DNA of 64,000 bases, from positions 1-64,000 of the forward strand of contig JAIXMO010000049.1 of assembly GCA_025677825.1 (NCBI GenBank), read 5' to 3'. Shown piece after piece: positions 25,157 to 37,483 of this stretch (within the stretch, counting starts at the first letter, position 1; each line of letters starts with the position of its first letter). A program made the position numbers and the translations under genes. Below the pieces are notes generated by a model that saw only the letters and a list, made by a program, of their open reading frames with translations, made no database searches and was not told where the DNA came from. This DNA is from Helicostylum pulchrum. Lineage: Eukaryota; Mucoromycota; Mucoromycetes; Mucorales; Mucoraceae.

Positions 25157-25606
25157 AATTAATTAATAAAGAAGAAAAAGTAACCAAAAAGAAAAAAAGA
25201 GAGAAAAAGTGGAAAAAAGGAAAAAAGGTTTAATATATTTTAGAGAAAAAGCTGACTCAAGAAGTATTGCGTTTATGTGACTGGGTATCAATAATATATT
25301 TATTTTTTTCACTTTCAAGATGATACTTTCTACAATTCATTGGCTCAAACGTTTCTATTTTGTCATCTTTTATTAAAAAAATGTGTTATCCAGGAACATG
25401 AAAAATAAAGTGCAACCTTACTGATGTTGTGGATAAATTATATATCCAGAATTATTCATTCACTTTCTCTTTTTCTCACACAAATTATATTTTTTATTTA
25501 TTATTTTTATTAGTTAAGCATATACAAACGTAGATACAAAAAAAAAAAGAATTATATTTTACAAATTAATATTTTACATAGTAAATAGATAGAGAAGTAA
25601 CAAGAT
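25157..25606. other. Intergenic, 450 bp
   Basis: Purine-rich leader upstream of the carrier gene, then AT-rich DNA and the 3' flank of the C2H2 gene. Nothing else seen. Confidence 0.6.
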
Positions 25607-26234
25607 CTAATTTAAATGTATGCGTAAATGTCTTCTCATATTACTTTGTACACTAAATTTACGCTTACATCCAGCAAAACTGCATTTGAATGGTTTTTCT
25701 CCTGTATGAGAATAAGTATGGATCTTTAAAGAAGAAGGCCTCATGAATTTTTTTGTGCAGAAAGAGCAATCATACTGTTTATTATTTGTTGCTGTATGAT
25801 TTTGATGATGTTGATTCAAAATGGGGTTTAGGTGAATAGGAATTATCGTTCTTTTACGGTTAGGTTCGGCAGTATAGTCCTCATCCGAGGATTTGGGAGA
25901 TGTGCTTTGGCTAATTGAACGGGGTGGAGGAAGTATACGCTTTAATCTTGGATTTGGTATATAATCCATCATTTTTGTTAGGGAAAGTGATTGGATTTGT
26001 AAAGGAAGTGATGCTTCCATGTAGAGAATGCTTGGCTGGATAGGGTCAGGTAAATCGGCTTTTGTATTAGGTGAAATGATTATTTCACTACCTTGAATAT
26101 CTATCAAGACATGTATCAGTAACGTCTTTTTTTCTTCTTTTTTTCTTTCTTTTTTTTTCTTTTCGAAGTAAACCTTTTTTATTAACAGTAGGATTACGTG
26201 AAATCAATGGTAAGTCTAGAGTTTCTAGTTTCAT
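25607..26234 (-). CDS. Small C2H2 zinc-finger protein (two fingers), probable transcription factor
   Basis: Two exons, 26234-26174 and 26100-25607; 184 residues. Two adjacent C-terminal zinc fingers: CSFCTKKFMRPSSLKIHTYSH (CX2C, HX3H) and CSFAGCKRKFSVQSNMRRH (CX4C, HX3H), joined by a canonical TGEKPF linker and ending six residues after the last finger's His pair begins. The N-terminal two thirds are Pro/Ser/Ile-rich without a recognised domain; RKR before the fingers could act in nuclear import. Sequence-specific DNA binding follows from the two-finger module; the target is unknown. Start is the only upstream ATG joining cleanly to exon 2 (codon split G|AT). Confidence 0.8.
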
Positions 26235-27008
26235 AGTAGTAGTTTTAATAAAGAGAGAGAAGAAAGAGAAAGACTGAGAGAAAAGAGAGAAAGACTGAGA
26301 GAGAGAGATAATTAAAATGTGCATTTATTATTTTAATATACGGAACCAAGTAAATAATATTCCGTTCAGTACAGTAGGTTAAAAAAAAATATCTAGAAAT
26401 TGATGGAACAAATAGAGTGTTATCATCGGCAATATTTAACACTATTATTATCTATTTTATATATGGGTATAGAAGAAGAAGAAGAAGAAAAGGTAATATG
26501 TGTATAGAGAGGTATATATCTATACTTAAGAAATGCTTCAAGGAAAATGAAATTTGAGATTGAGTTAATTTAAAGAGGGTTTTAAAGAGAGATGGATAGA
26601 GAAATAACGTATACATATAACATTTAAAGTCTTTCTTATGGCTCTACTACTTTATCCACCTAAACAAATAACATTTTTGAGCACGGTAATATTTTTAAAA
26701 TACTAACGTCAATAGAAAAATGGAATAGGTAGGTTTGATTACGTAGTGTAATTTCCCTGTAAAAAGCACACAATGTGGTCATTCGGATAATGGGGAAGGT
26801 TAATTAAAATTTTCACTGCGATCCAAGTCTTTGGTACTATGCGAAAGAGTCAAAATACAAGTTTCACTTTCGGACGATTCTTATAGAATGTTGAATTAAA
26901 ATACATTGCATTTAATTTTAAAATAGAATACATATTTTCTGCACGGCAGAAAAGAAAAAGAGACACTTGTAATAATAATTTTTTTTTTTTTTTATATATT
27001 TATGCTTT
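26235..27008. other. Intergenic, about 770 bp
   Basis: Contains GA/TC-rich runs (26245-26310 and a GAA triplet run near 26472-26490) upstream of the C2H2 gene, then AT-rich DNA before the PAN2 stop. No gene seen. Confidence 0.6.
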
Positions 27009-30000
27009 CTATTGAACAGGCCATCCAGTAGTAAAAAGAGGGCTTGTAATTAATCCCTCGATTTGAGGAGTACTTGATACTCTTGTAAGAGAATCTTTAG
27101 GGCCCTTGAGCCAATTTGCTTTATGACCTGCTTCATAAATATCTTCCAGTACTTTACCAAATGATCCATTCTGTTTATACTCGAGATATTTTTTATACAA
27201 AATAAGTGCCTATACATAAAAACTATTAGATCTATTATATATTTTTTTTTAAAAAAAAAAACTTTACAGTTCTGGAGTCTTCTATACTATCATGTGTTTC
27301 TGATTGAATATCTTGTTGTAATAAATGCCATGCTAAGAATCGAAGAGAAATTTTACGTTGTCGATTACGGATATGATAAATATCTACAGTATCAATAATT
27401 TGTTCAGGAGGTACCATTATGTCTAAAAAAGATAATATCAGTACATATCAAACTTAAATTAATTTTTTTTTGCTTACTGATAATTCTAAAATCCTTATTC
27501 AATCCATGTCCAATAAAAATACATCCTAGATCTACTAAAAGACGTAATTTTTTATACGCTACTTTCAAGGGTACAAGTGTATGTTTCGATTGCATAAAAT
27601 CAAGATCTCCAGCAACAATGCCACTGAATTCAGTCAAGTAATCTACAACAGGTTCACTTGTTGCTATGTAATCATCGATAAATGGTATGCCTTCCTTAGG
27701 GCCTGTATCTCCACGCAATACACTGACACGAGCTAAAGTAAGTGTACTGGGTCGAATTAGTGATTTGGTGCCATCACTACGAATCTCGGTCTCCTCCTGC
27801 TGTAAAGCAACAAATTCTGCATCGATGGCAACGAGTGTACCGGGTGTTGGCATCTCGTGTTGACTTAACACTTGATGACGTGGGTTTGGATTAGGTACTT
27901 GTGCAATCGAATGGTCCTCGAATAATAACGAATAATCTACTTTCGATGGTAAAACGTCTAGCTCAAGCAAACTATCTAATTCGACTCGTGTATATTGAAG
28001 TACGGCAGGTGTCTTCCAATTACCCTTAAACGAGTATACTTCTTCTGGTCGAATTTTACGTACTAGGAAATCATTAAATAAGTACCAAGGTGTTTTGGCT
28101 TCTGGTTCTAATTCAGATTCAGAAACTGCACCAAAAAAAAAAGGGACATCAGTAAAAAATAGAATAAAGCATGTATGTATATATAATTGAATTACTTTTG
28201 ATTTGAGAAACAAGATGAGGTAATTCTTCTTCGGCTTGTACTTGTAAAATAGTCGAGGAAAGTTCATAAATGGCGCATGTCTCGGGTGCACCTTTAAATT
28301 CAGGTGGGATTTCTTTACCGACTGGTAATGCTTTAATCATTAATTCCGATCCATTAATATAAATACCAAATCTACAAGAATAATACATGCTTCAGTATAA
28401 TATATATATATATATATATATATATTTTGTACGGTACCTCTCTGGTAACCACGAGGAAGGTGTATTGGCACCCGCCACATCTTCATTAGGAGACCCATTA
28501 TCGCTATCTGCATTTGCTTCTTGAACAGCAGTTTGTTGATTTGTCTTTGAACAATTGGGACCATTTTGTCTCCAAATTAACGATTCCTCACTATTAGAAG
28601 CACCGGAATTAATTAACATAACACCAGGTAAACCACAAATTATTTTTTTGGTAGTTGTTGGTTGATATTGATGACAACTAGCACACCAAGCCTTTGTTTG
28701 ATTTTCTCTGTACATACTTGCTTTTAATATACTAGTAAATGATCTCTTTCTCGATTTTCTATCATTCTTTTTGGGATATAACATATCAACAACAAATGGA
28801 TAGGTAATTCTCGAAACTTCTTCTTGACATGCACCACATTTACTTTGGCTTAGTGTTTGTAAACCAAATAATTGCTGCATAGTTGATGGAATCTCTAATG
28901 TCTTTACTTCGCCATCATCCTTTTCCATGATTTTTCTGACAAGTGATTTTGATATTAAGGGGTTACCTGTTGTGATATTTGATTCTTGGTGGATTTGTTC
29001 CATTATAAATCGCGTAAAGTTTTGCATAAGCGTTGAGAATGATATATTACGATTTGGTGTTTCAGGATCGAATAAACCTAATGCAGAAGCTTTTTTTTTA
29101 ATGAATATAAAGTTTAGTATACAAAATTTTTAATATGTAAATGTATACATTTTACCTTGTGGAATTGTACTAAATGCACGTAAAAAGTTAGTTGCCTGAC
29201 AATTTTGACCTTTAGAGTCTTCCAACATGCGGAAAAGAAATCCAAGTTCACATAGCAAACAGTTATCTTTGGGACAAGCGATTTTGATATGTGATTTAGC
29301 GATTTTACGTAACGGAATGATGAAATACAAGACTTGCAAGAAAGAATTACAGTACGAGTTACGAATATGTGTTTCTAATCCACCATAAGGAGTTGAATTA
29401 TAATACCCAAAATCAAAATCGTCTACACCGAATTTACTGTATTGGATTTCTACACGTTGATAATATCGAGGCATATTGATTACGTTGGGATCTAAGTTAT
29501 GTACATCGCCTATGGATGAAGACCGTCTTCCCGAATGATGTGGTCCATCCTCATCACCTACCAACACATTACTCGATTGCAATAACTCTCTTTCTTGTTC
29601 TGATCTAAATTTGGGTCCGTTCTTTTTAGCGATTAATTTCTTTTTACGAGGTATTTGGTTACGATGAATATTTCCAGGATTGGGAGCATAACCAACAAAA
29701 TCAATCGTCTTCATATTCTTGATAATTTCTTCGTCAATAGGAGTTGGCTGTGTACCCACTTCAAATACTTTATTGTTGGGCCAGACTGATAATAATTGTT
29801 CAGTGTAGTAGGGCATACCAACTGAAGATAATGGGCTATCGTCTTTAATGGTGGTTGTATGAGGTTGCACAATATCAGGCTGTGTAATAGGTAATGAATA
29901 AGGGTTGACATCAAAATCTTCACGATCAGCGTATTGGTAAACAAAACTAGCACCGTCTGCAAATACTAATGTCTGTGCTGAGCTAGATATATCCATTGCA

Positions 30001-31063
30001 GTAATATAACTTGATGATTGAATTTGATGAAATTGGGCGGGAGCAGCATACGAACCCATAATTAAACTAGATACATCACACATTTGAAACTGACCTGTTT
30101 GTGAAGCTACTAAACACGTTGTGCTTAGTGTCGGATGCATTTTTAAAAACATGGGACCGCTAGGAAATGGAATAGGTGCTAAAGTACGGATTGACATTCT
30201 AATATCGTAAACTTTTACCAATGGGTCCATAATTAATGAACCTTGTCTGTAACCATATAAACATTAATTACCCTCCAATTGTTTATATGTGTATAATTGT
30301 TATACCTTTGTGAAAACCCACAGGTTAATAATAAATTTCCAGATACATCTAGATCAGATAATGTTGCAGTATGTGCTTGTACTCGTTGTTCTACTTTCAT
30401 CGTTCTAGGATCTCGTATCGTTACTTCACCCAATAATGAGCCCGCACAAATAGAACGAGGTAAACTTTTTAAAACTACAATATTGGAAGCTCCCGAAATT
30501 TTGCGAGTAACTACACCACGAGCTGAACTGACGACTAACATATCGTCTTGTTGACCTGCTACTAATAATTCACCGTTTGTTAAAGTTGTTGAAGTCATAC
30601 AATGAAGGTCTTTTGCGTCTTCATTACTGTATATACATATTTTTTTTAATAAAATTATAGTTTTAATACGATTGTTTTTTTTAAAAAAAAAGAGAATGAA
30701 AAGAGATATAATAACCTAATACTCCATTTCACCAGTCCTCTTCTATCTCGCATTTGAATACTTTTAGGACTTAGACTGATTATGCCTCTATCGGTAACAC
30801 GAATCTGTCGTACTTGTTCGTCTTTATGTGCTTTAAAAGCAGTGTATCGTTGAAGCCCCTTTCCATAGTACGAAGATACACGTCCCTAACGAAAAGAATA
30901 AGTTGCTATTGAGCTTTTATTTTATTTTATTTTTTGGTCTTACGGAATCATTGCCGACCCATAAGAGCTCATGATATGGATCCCAACAAACTGCAGATAC
31001 AGGAGAAACTTTGTTCAAGTTGGAATCACAAATATGTTGAACTTCACTCCAGGAACTATCCAT
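27009..31063 (-). CDS. PAN2: PAN2, catalytic subunit of the Pan2-Pan3 poly(A) deadenylase
   Basis: Nine exons: 31063-30944, 30885-30716, 30626-30306, 30246-29156, 29089-28438, 28371-28196, 28125-27478, 27422-27268 and 27209-27009; 1177 residues, the expected size. With Pan3 it trims mRNA poly(A) tails in the cytoplasm. Domain order as in the family: N-terminal WD40 ([59 protein letters not shown]), linker, inactive ubiquitin-hydrolase-like domain ([16 protein letters not shown]; zinc CXXC-type pairs such as CGACQEE and CASCHQYQP), then the DEDD exonuclease: [13 protein letters not shown] (DE), the Asp in [14 protein letters not shown] region, [15 protein letters not shown] and [15 protein letters not shown] (final Asp). 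All phases agree. The Caf120-like gene at the window start is the other deadenylation-linked gene here. Confidence 0.96.
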
Positions 31064-34000
31064 TACTCTCTTTTATATAGCTTTCGAATAATAACAAGTG
31101 GGGTTTTTTTTAAAAATAAGTGGAAAAAAAAAAAAAACGCTCGTTGAGTTTATTCGTGACGTCGCTGGGATTTTTTATACATATTTTTTTGTGCTCATTT
31201 GCAAAGATATCTTTTTAACGGATTGGCCATTATATCTATAATATATGAGCGATAGAACACTATTAGAATAGTTGCACTGCAATAAAAAAAGAACAGAACC
31301 TGTATATTTTGCTGGAGTAAAAAAAAACATTTTTTTGCAATTATGCGTTAAAAAATAGCGAAAGACGATTTGTTCTGCACACTTCTACGGATTTTTTAGT
31401 TGTCCGAAAAAAAGCATAATTAAAAAAGAGAAACCGTATTTAATACGGTGATAGAATGTGATGCATTAACCTCTACAGTAAGGGGGGTTGGTATACCATT
31501 TCCTTTCCGAACAAAAAGAAATATAGACAACATGTTCTTAGAGGCGTTGATGTCTCTTTGCAGTAAAAAAAAAAAGACTTCCTTCCTAGATCAATAAAGC
31601 GTGCCCTATAAACGTTTTTAACCTCTTCAAAAGTGAAATATTGTAACTCTAGGCTATGATTTGGAATAGAAATTGTATCATCTTGTTTACTTGGGTTCTA
31701 GTTATACGTCTGTAGAAAAGAAGGACCATACAAAATACATCAGACTTGATAATATTACCATATAATATGTCGTTTTCTCCATTTAGCATCAGCTGCTCAA
31801 TTCTATTATTACTATGGTATGGTAGAATTATTTGTTTAAACTTGTATATACGTACGTATAATTTGAAGTTGCTTCCCGTAAAATGATTTTGGGAGGAGTA
31901 TACGAATATTCGAATAAATTAGCCTACGGTGAAATTGAACTTTCGTTTTTATGAGTACTTACGACGAATGTAATTTGGAGTTTGGAAACCAAGTGTTTGT
32001 CCCAACGGTAAACGGTTGGTGCTTTTTACCCAGATTCACGGTGAATCTTTCCTTTTTGTTAAGGCTATGGTGTCTCGTCTTTTTACAGCTAGTATATATG
32101 CTTGTAGTAGTACTAACAGAGCAGGACAAGGAGACCCTGGCTCTCTTTGCGTTTATTTTTTACATCCCTTAAAACAGCACTCTGCTTTTCGTTTTTTACC
32201 AGACGTACCGAATTTTTTAAAAACAAGATTAAAAAAGTAATTTACAGATATACTGTATTAACTGTTTATATGCTTTTATGGAAGTAATGTCCAAACGATA
32301 AATAGTCTGTAAATTTGGATGGAGCTATTATACATACAGTTAGAAAAAGTTGTCTTTTTTATACATCACTTATGTTTATTTCTATCAGTGCGCAAATAAT
32401 ATCTGAAAAGTGCTCTAACAGTCAAGTTCTTCTTACATGGTAATATATACAGTTCTAGCTATGATACTACAGCGTACAGCTAAATTATATCTCGCTCGTA
32501 GACATACTTTTGGTGTCCACTACTACCAAATTAGCGCGTTTCACTGATAATTTTAGCGGTTAATCGCTGAAGAATCATCAACGTATTATTGCCACTTTTA
32601 GAAATATACTCTTTTTAAAAGGCGTTTTTGTAATAAAAAAAAAAACGGAATGAAAAAATAGTTTAATAACGCTTTTTGGCACCAAAGAAGGGGGGTGGAG
32701 GACAGAGGTCTCTCTTTTTTTTTTTTACGTTCAGATGGTATTACGTTTTTGTGTTTAAAAAAAGAAGACACCAATTAAGCAGTGTGGAGTTTTATGTGAG
32801 GCAAGAAAGGTTCAGCCACTGAAACTCATTTTTTAATAAAAAAATAAAAATGCCTGGTTAGGCTAGTAATTTTTAAAAAAAGGGGGGAGGGGGTGTATTA
32901 CACCTGATGTCAATTACGAGTCGCATGTGAAGAGAATCTTGATATTATTGGTCACATTAAGTTAATCTGTTGACCCCAAAGCATGTGAGATACATGACAA
33001 CATATTGATTACATACGTAAACAAAAATTTCTCTGCTAGAGAGGTAAAATTACGAAAAAACTTTTTTTTTTTTCGTTTTTTGTTTCCCCGCTTCGGCGTT
33101 CTTTCGTGTATAAAGTCGTTTACGTACATTAGAGTTGGAATAAGCGTACAAATATAAAGTTCTTTTTACATAATTTTATTACACAGATTTATAGGGGGGA
33201 AAGATTCAAATTGCTGACAGGGAGAGAAAAAACCAAATAAGGGCGGAGTCGTCTTTTTGGGGATAAACATGACTTTTTCACAGAAAAAGTTAGTAACCTT
33301 AAATTGGGGGTTGTCATTTTTAAAAGGTGGTGAATTCTAGATTTGCTATTTGTCACTTTTTTAAACCAAGTGTGCCACTTCAAATGGAGACTATTTTAAA
33401 CCCCTTCCCCTCCCCCCGTTTTTTTACAATAATAAACGGTTGAGAATTTTTTATAGAAAGTTATCGGGAACTTTCTTTTTTAATTGTAATACAAACAATC
33501 TATATCAGTGTAAAATGACAACTTTTTTTTTTTTTTTTACGTGGTGCTATTTGTGTGTGTGTCTGGAACCATGCAATTCATTATCTTTCAATGCATCTAA
33601 AATAAGTCAGTCTTGGGGGAGGGGAAAAAAGAAGGGAGAGAGATTGTGTATAAACAAGAACATGTTTTTTGTTGTTGGCATCACTTTTAAGTTTCATAAA
33701 AACTGGTTGCAGCCCAAATAAAATCAAGTTTTTTTTCGCATGCACAACAATAGGGATTTTATTTTATTTTTGACGTTCGTTTCACAAAAATATTAATTTA
33801 TTCAAACTCGGATCACTGCAGCCAAAAAAACATCTGACTTGAAAAAAAAACGCACGATTTAAGTGTAATCGATTATGTGTAGTACAAATAAATGGGCTTC
33901 TATTCGTAATCAAAGAGTATTTAGTAACATTCCGCTAGAAGAAAGAAAGCGGGCGATTTCGTTCCGTCGGGAAACAGATGATCCCCTTTTCTGTTCTGTA

Positions 34001-34233
34001 CACCTGATCCTTTTTTAAGTCCCATCATGATCACTTTTTGTCGATCTAACAAGAAAAAAGCGTGCGCAAACAAGTTTTTTTTTGGTCGCACAAAAAAGAT
34101 TAGTACGGCGTAAAATATAAGCAAATGATTATTAAACAGCATGTGGCTTATTTTATAGGAATAAAAAAGCAGGTGGCTTTTTTTAAAAGGAATTAATTTT
34201 TTCATTTTTATTTAATATTAAAAGAAAAGGGTT
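31064..34233. other. Intergenic, about 3.2 kb, mostly featureless; one unexplained open stretch
   Basis: Between PAN2 and U2. Largely AT-rich with homopolymer runs. At 31951-32240 two overlapping plus frames stay open; the one ending at 32240 (from about 31965, containing HGESFLFVKAMVSRLFTASI) has a more protein-like composition than neighbouring frames, but I recognise no family and see no splice partner. The 94-codon minus frame at 33921-34205 looks like chance. Confidence 0.5.
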
Positions 34234-34419
34234 GGCGTCACTTTGCGGGTAGTGTAAGGCAAAGGACACCGGTGGATTCTAAAGGTAGCAAGCCAGAGCT
34301 TTAGATTCCAGGCGGAAAAAATTAGATTAACAACGTGAGGGACAATGTCCCTCATTATAGTTGTTAAACTATAAAGAACAGATACTACACTTGATCTTAG
34401 CCAAAAGGCCTGAGAGGAT
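34234..34419 (-). ncRNA. U2 spliceosomal snRNA
   Basis: The minus strand from 34419 matches the universally conserved U2 5' region: CTCAGGCCTTTTGGCTAAGA (stem I), then TCAAGTGTAGTATCTGTTCT, with the branch-point-pairing GUAGUA at 34388-34383. Next come hairpins IIa (loop at 34355-34374) and IIb (34336-34354, perfect stem), the Sm site AATTTTTT (34323-34316), and 3' stem-loops III (about 34309-34274) and IV (about 34270-34234, GGTGTC...GACGCC). About 186 nt, the usual metazoan/fungal U2 length. It pairs with intron branch points in the spliceosome, consistent with the many short introns here. Exact ends are good to a few bases. Stem I differs from human (CTCAGG for CTCGG-type). Confidence 0.96.
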
Positions 34420-34450
34420 AAAGATTAAAAAAGTTTCTGCCTTTTGGACG

Positions 34451-34460
34451 CCTTTTTATA
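34451..34460 (-). promoter_or_regulatory. TATA box of the U2 snRNA gene
   Basis: TATAAAAAGG on the minus strand, 32-41 bases upstream of the inferred U2 5' end. Spacing and sequence fit an RNA polymerase II TATA element. Confidence 0.6.
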
Positions 34461-34641
34461 CTTTTTTTTTTCCGAAATTATGAGTTTGAAATTGTGACCG
34501 TTTATAAGCTGACACGAGTTGGACACTAAAAAAGTAAATTTTTTAAAAAAAGTTAAATTGGTTTAAATTAATATAGTGCGTTAAAGCATAGATGTTTGCG
34601 TAGAAAATAACTAGTAGGTGTATAAGTTGCAAGCAAAAAGT

Positions 34642-34661
34642 GGGGGGGGGGGGGGGGGGGG
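34642..34661. repeat. 20-nt G homopolymer
   Basis: An uninterrupted run of 20 G in very AT-rich DNA, midway between the divergent U2 and RPA34 starts. It could form G-quadruplex structures or exclude nucleosomes; the length may be imprecise for assembly reasons. Confidence 0.8.
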
Positions 34662-34848
34662 TTTGTATATATCTGTTTCCTTTATCAGGTTGATAATTCA
34701 TAAAAAAAAAAAAGAGGGATTTAGCGTGCTTAAAGCGTATAAGTACAGCATTAAGTGACTCGATTTACGTGACCTTTAAAAACTTTTTTTTTTTTATTCA
34801 TCTGTTTTTTTTTTCTTTGTCAGTCAGCCTCTATTACTTTTTGACATT

Positions 34849-35780
34849 ATGAGTTCAACGTAAAAAAAGAAAAAAAAAACGACATTATGCAAAATATAAC
34901 TAAATAATAAAAAGTGTTCCTACAGGTTTTAAAGCTACACTTTCTAAATATGCTTCACCTTTTGACAAAGAAGTAGTCATCGATGACGACAAGGAACTTT
35001 GGTTGATTCGTATTCCCGACAATGTAAGCAACTCTCTCTTATTTCAGCACTTTCTTTTTCTTCTTTTATTAATGCTTATTCTAGTTGAGTGAAGAAGATC
35101 TTGTAAATATGAAAATTAAAGTACCAGCTCAAAAAGCTAGCAAGAAAGCTTTAGCCAAGTACGAAAAGGATAGCGAAAGATATGCTTTATATAAGGTACC
35201 TACAGAAGAAGATACGGAAGATGGAGAGCCTGTTGATTTAGGCATCAGTGGACATGAAATGGTTGCTTTTGATTGTTTAGTACCTTCTCGTGAAGATAAT
35301 GGCAAGCTTGTATTTGGTAAGAGAGAAAGAGAGAGACCTTGTACTATTAATTTTGACAGGCTTCACTAATTCTATTAATTATTTGCAGCACCCAAGAAAT
35401 TTGATCAATATTTAATCTTGAATCAAGTGGTTGATATTCCTGATTCTACAGCTTATGCACAATCTGTTCTTGATACACCTGTTTATAGAAGAGATCAACC
35501 TAAAGGACTCAAGATGCGTTTTATGCCTTACGGTTATTACTCTGGTAAAGAAAACTTGTATAATTTATTTTATATACACATATATTTGGTAACTAATACA
35601 TTCGAAATAGGTCAAGTGACAAAGGATGTTGAAATGGTTCAAGAAGAGCCAATTGAAGAAGAGCCAAAGAGAAAGAGAGTTAGCGAAGATGATAACGAAA
35701 CAGAAAAGAAGAAGGCTAAAAAAGAAAAGAAGGAGAAAAAGGAGAAAAAGGATAAGAAGGTTAAAAAAGAAAAAGCATAG
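34849..35780 (+). CDS. RNA polymerase I subunit RPA34 (A34.5/CD3EAP family)
   Basis: Five exons: 34849-34859, 34915-35023, 35085-35316, 35389-35544 and 35611-35780; 225 residues. RPA34 dimerises with RPA49 on Pol I and supports rRNA synthesis in the nucleolus. Seen: VPTGFKATLSKYASPF, ELWLIRIPDN, EEDLVNMKIKVP, FDCLVPSREDNGKLVFAPKK, QYLILNQVVDIP, RRDQPKGLKMRFMPYGY, and a Lys/Glu tail (KKAKKEKKEKKEKKDKKVKK). Each block has a counterpart in order in yeast Rpa34 (WLIKFP, LLVPS, PRKDVPKVEGLKLEHFATGY, KKKEKREKREKKDKK). Exon 1 is only 11 nt (ATG AGT TCA AC). I chose the acceptor at 34914 because the nearby TACAG acceptor at 34925 hits an immediate stop in phase. Divergent from U2 with about 430 bp between starts. 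Confidence 0.88.
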
Positions 35781-36382
35781 ACTAAAAAGTAATAATAAAA
35801 AACACATACACACACACACACACACATACATTCACATACTTGTAGAGGAGTGGCTTGATTATAATGAATTTAACAGGGGATAAAATAAAAAGGGTGTTTA
35901 AACTAATCTAATATTTGAGTATCATTTCCAGTACAAGTTCTTTTTGAGGACATTCAATAATAAAGTGAGATCTTGTAGCATGATCATACTACAGTCTAAA
36001 TAATATAACAGAAGAGTAGCATCAGCACAAACATCATTACTATCACCCACTCAGAGATCCAAGCAGCAGAGAAAAAGTGTTTCGATGACCATCTTGATTA
36101 TCATAGCATCATAACATCCTTTTTTACGTACTTGCTTATTCTTCTTCTTTCTTGCTTAATTAAAAGATATTAACATTATGAAGTTTGCCTATTAATTATG
36201 CGAAAATGGAAGGAAAGATATTTATACTTGGAGGTACGTTTTATCCAGTTGTCATTTGTGCAATAAAGAAATTGTTCTAAATCGAGTAGGACACGTCACC
36301 GCCGCATTTTTATTGTCTTTTAAAGAACTCTTGTGGAAATATTTTCATTCTTTTCTTTTTTTTCTTTATAATAAGTAACTAA
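35781..36382. other. Intergenic, about 600 bp
   Basis: Starts with a (CA)n run (about 35801-35830), then mixed-composition DNA and a pyrimidine-rich leader before Dsk2. No gene seen. Confidence 0.6.
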
Positions 36383-37461
36383 ATGTCTACTATTAACGTT
36401 CATATTAAATCCTCTAGCGATAAAAAGTTTGTCATTTCTATTGAAACAGATAAAACCGTTTTCGATTTAAAAAACCTCATTGCTGAACAAACTGAAGTTC
36501 CTGCAGAAAGGCAGCGTCTCATCTATTCTGGTCGTGTGTTAAAAGATAACGATACTTTAAATGATTGCAAGATTGCCGATGGTAATACTGTACACATGGT
36601 AAAGGGTTCTCAACCTGGTGCTCCCAAACGTAAGTCTTTTTTTTTTTTTTTTTTTTTTTTTCCTACGTATTATTTACTCTCCATTTTTTGGCCGTAGCTG
36701 CTGCAGCAACAACTACACCTACTACTACTACTACTACTACAAATACAACTCAAGTTCCTGAAAATAACACAACACCTAGTTTCCCAGGTATGCCTGCAGA
36801 CTCACAGAGCAACCCATTCAATATGTTTGGTTCTGGCTTTGGAGCAGGAGCAATGGGTAACAGCTTTGGCGGTATGGATCCCAACATGACTAATCAAATG
36901 TTACAAAACCCCATGTTTGCTCAATACATGTCAACCGTACTTCAAAATCCCGCTGTATTAGATAGTATTATTCAGACCAATCCTCAATTATCTGGTATGG
37001 GCCCCGAAATTCGTAATATGATGCAATCCCCTGAATTTAGACAAATGCTTTCTAATCCAGACATGATTCGTCAAATGGCTACCATGGCATCTGCTGCCGG
37101 CGGTGCTGGCGGTGGTGCCGGTGGCGCTGCTGCTGCTGCTAACCCTTTTGCTAGTATGATGCCTCCTAGTAATGATCAACAACAACAACAACAACAAGCT
37201 AATCCTTTCGCAGGCTTCGGTAATGTACCTGCTGTTGACCCTCAATTACAACAACGTATGGCAGCACTCTTTGGATCCCCTACAGCCGCCGCCGCCTCAA
37301 CACCAGCAGACACTCGTTCACCCGAGGAACGTTTCCAAGTCCAGTTACAACAATTGAATGAGATGGGATTTTGGGACGCTTCCAAGAATATTCGAGCCTT
37401 AACAGCTACGGGAGGCAATGTTAATGCAGCCATCGAAATGTTATTTAGTGGAAACATTTAA
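36383..37461 (+). CDS. Ubiquilin/Dsk2 ubiquitin receptor (UBL-STI1-UBA)
   Basis: Two exons, 36383-36629 and 36698-37461; 336 residues. It shuttles polyubiquitinated proteins to the proteasome. N-terminal UBL (about 4-76): TINVHIKSSSDKKFVISIE, LIAEQTEVPAERQRLIYSGR, DNDTLNDCKIADGNTVHMVK. Then a Thr-rich linker (ACT codon run), one STI1-type region (NQMLQNPMFAQYMSTVLQNP, PEIRNMMQSPEFRQMLSNPD), an Ala/Gly-rich stretch, a short QQQ run, and a C-terminal UBA (RFQVQLQQLNEMGFWDASKN, NVNAAIEMLFSGN) with the MGF loop. The size fits fungal Dsk2 rather than longer animal ubiquilins. The single intron carries a T run of over 20 nt before its acceptor. Converges with the FERRY3-like gene, 22 bp between stop codons. 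Confidence 0.95.
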
Positions 37462-37483
37462 GTGCTTTTATTATTATAATTTT

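Noticed and set aside
33921..34205. 94-codon minus ORF near U2
   Set aside because: Phe/Leu/Lys-rich composition typical of AT-rich spacer; no domain; no similarity to neighbours.
35565..35883. Frames antisense to and overlapping the RPA34 Lys/Glu tail
   Set aside because: Shadows of the lysine-rich C-terminus and the (CA)n run.
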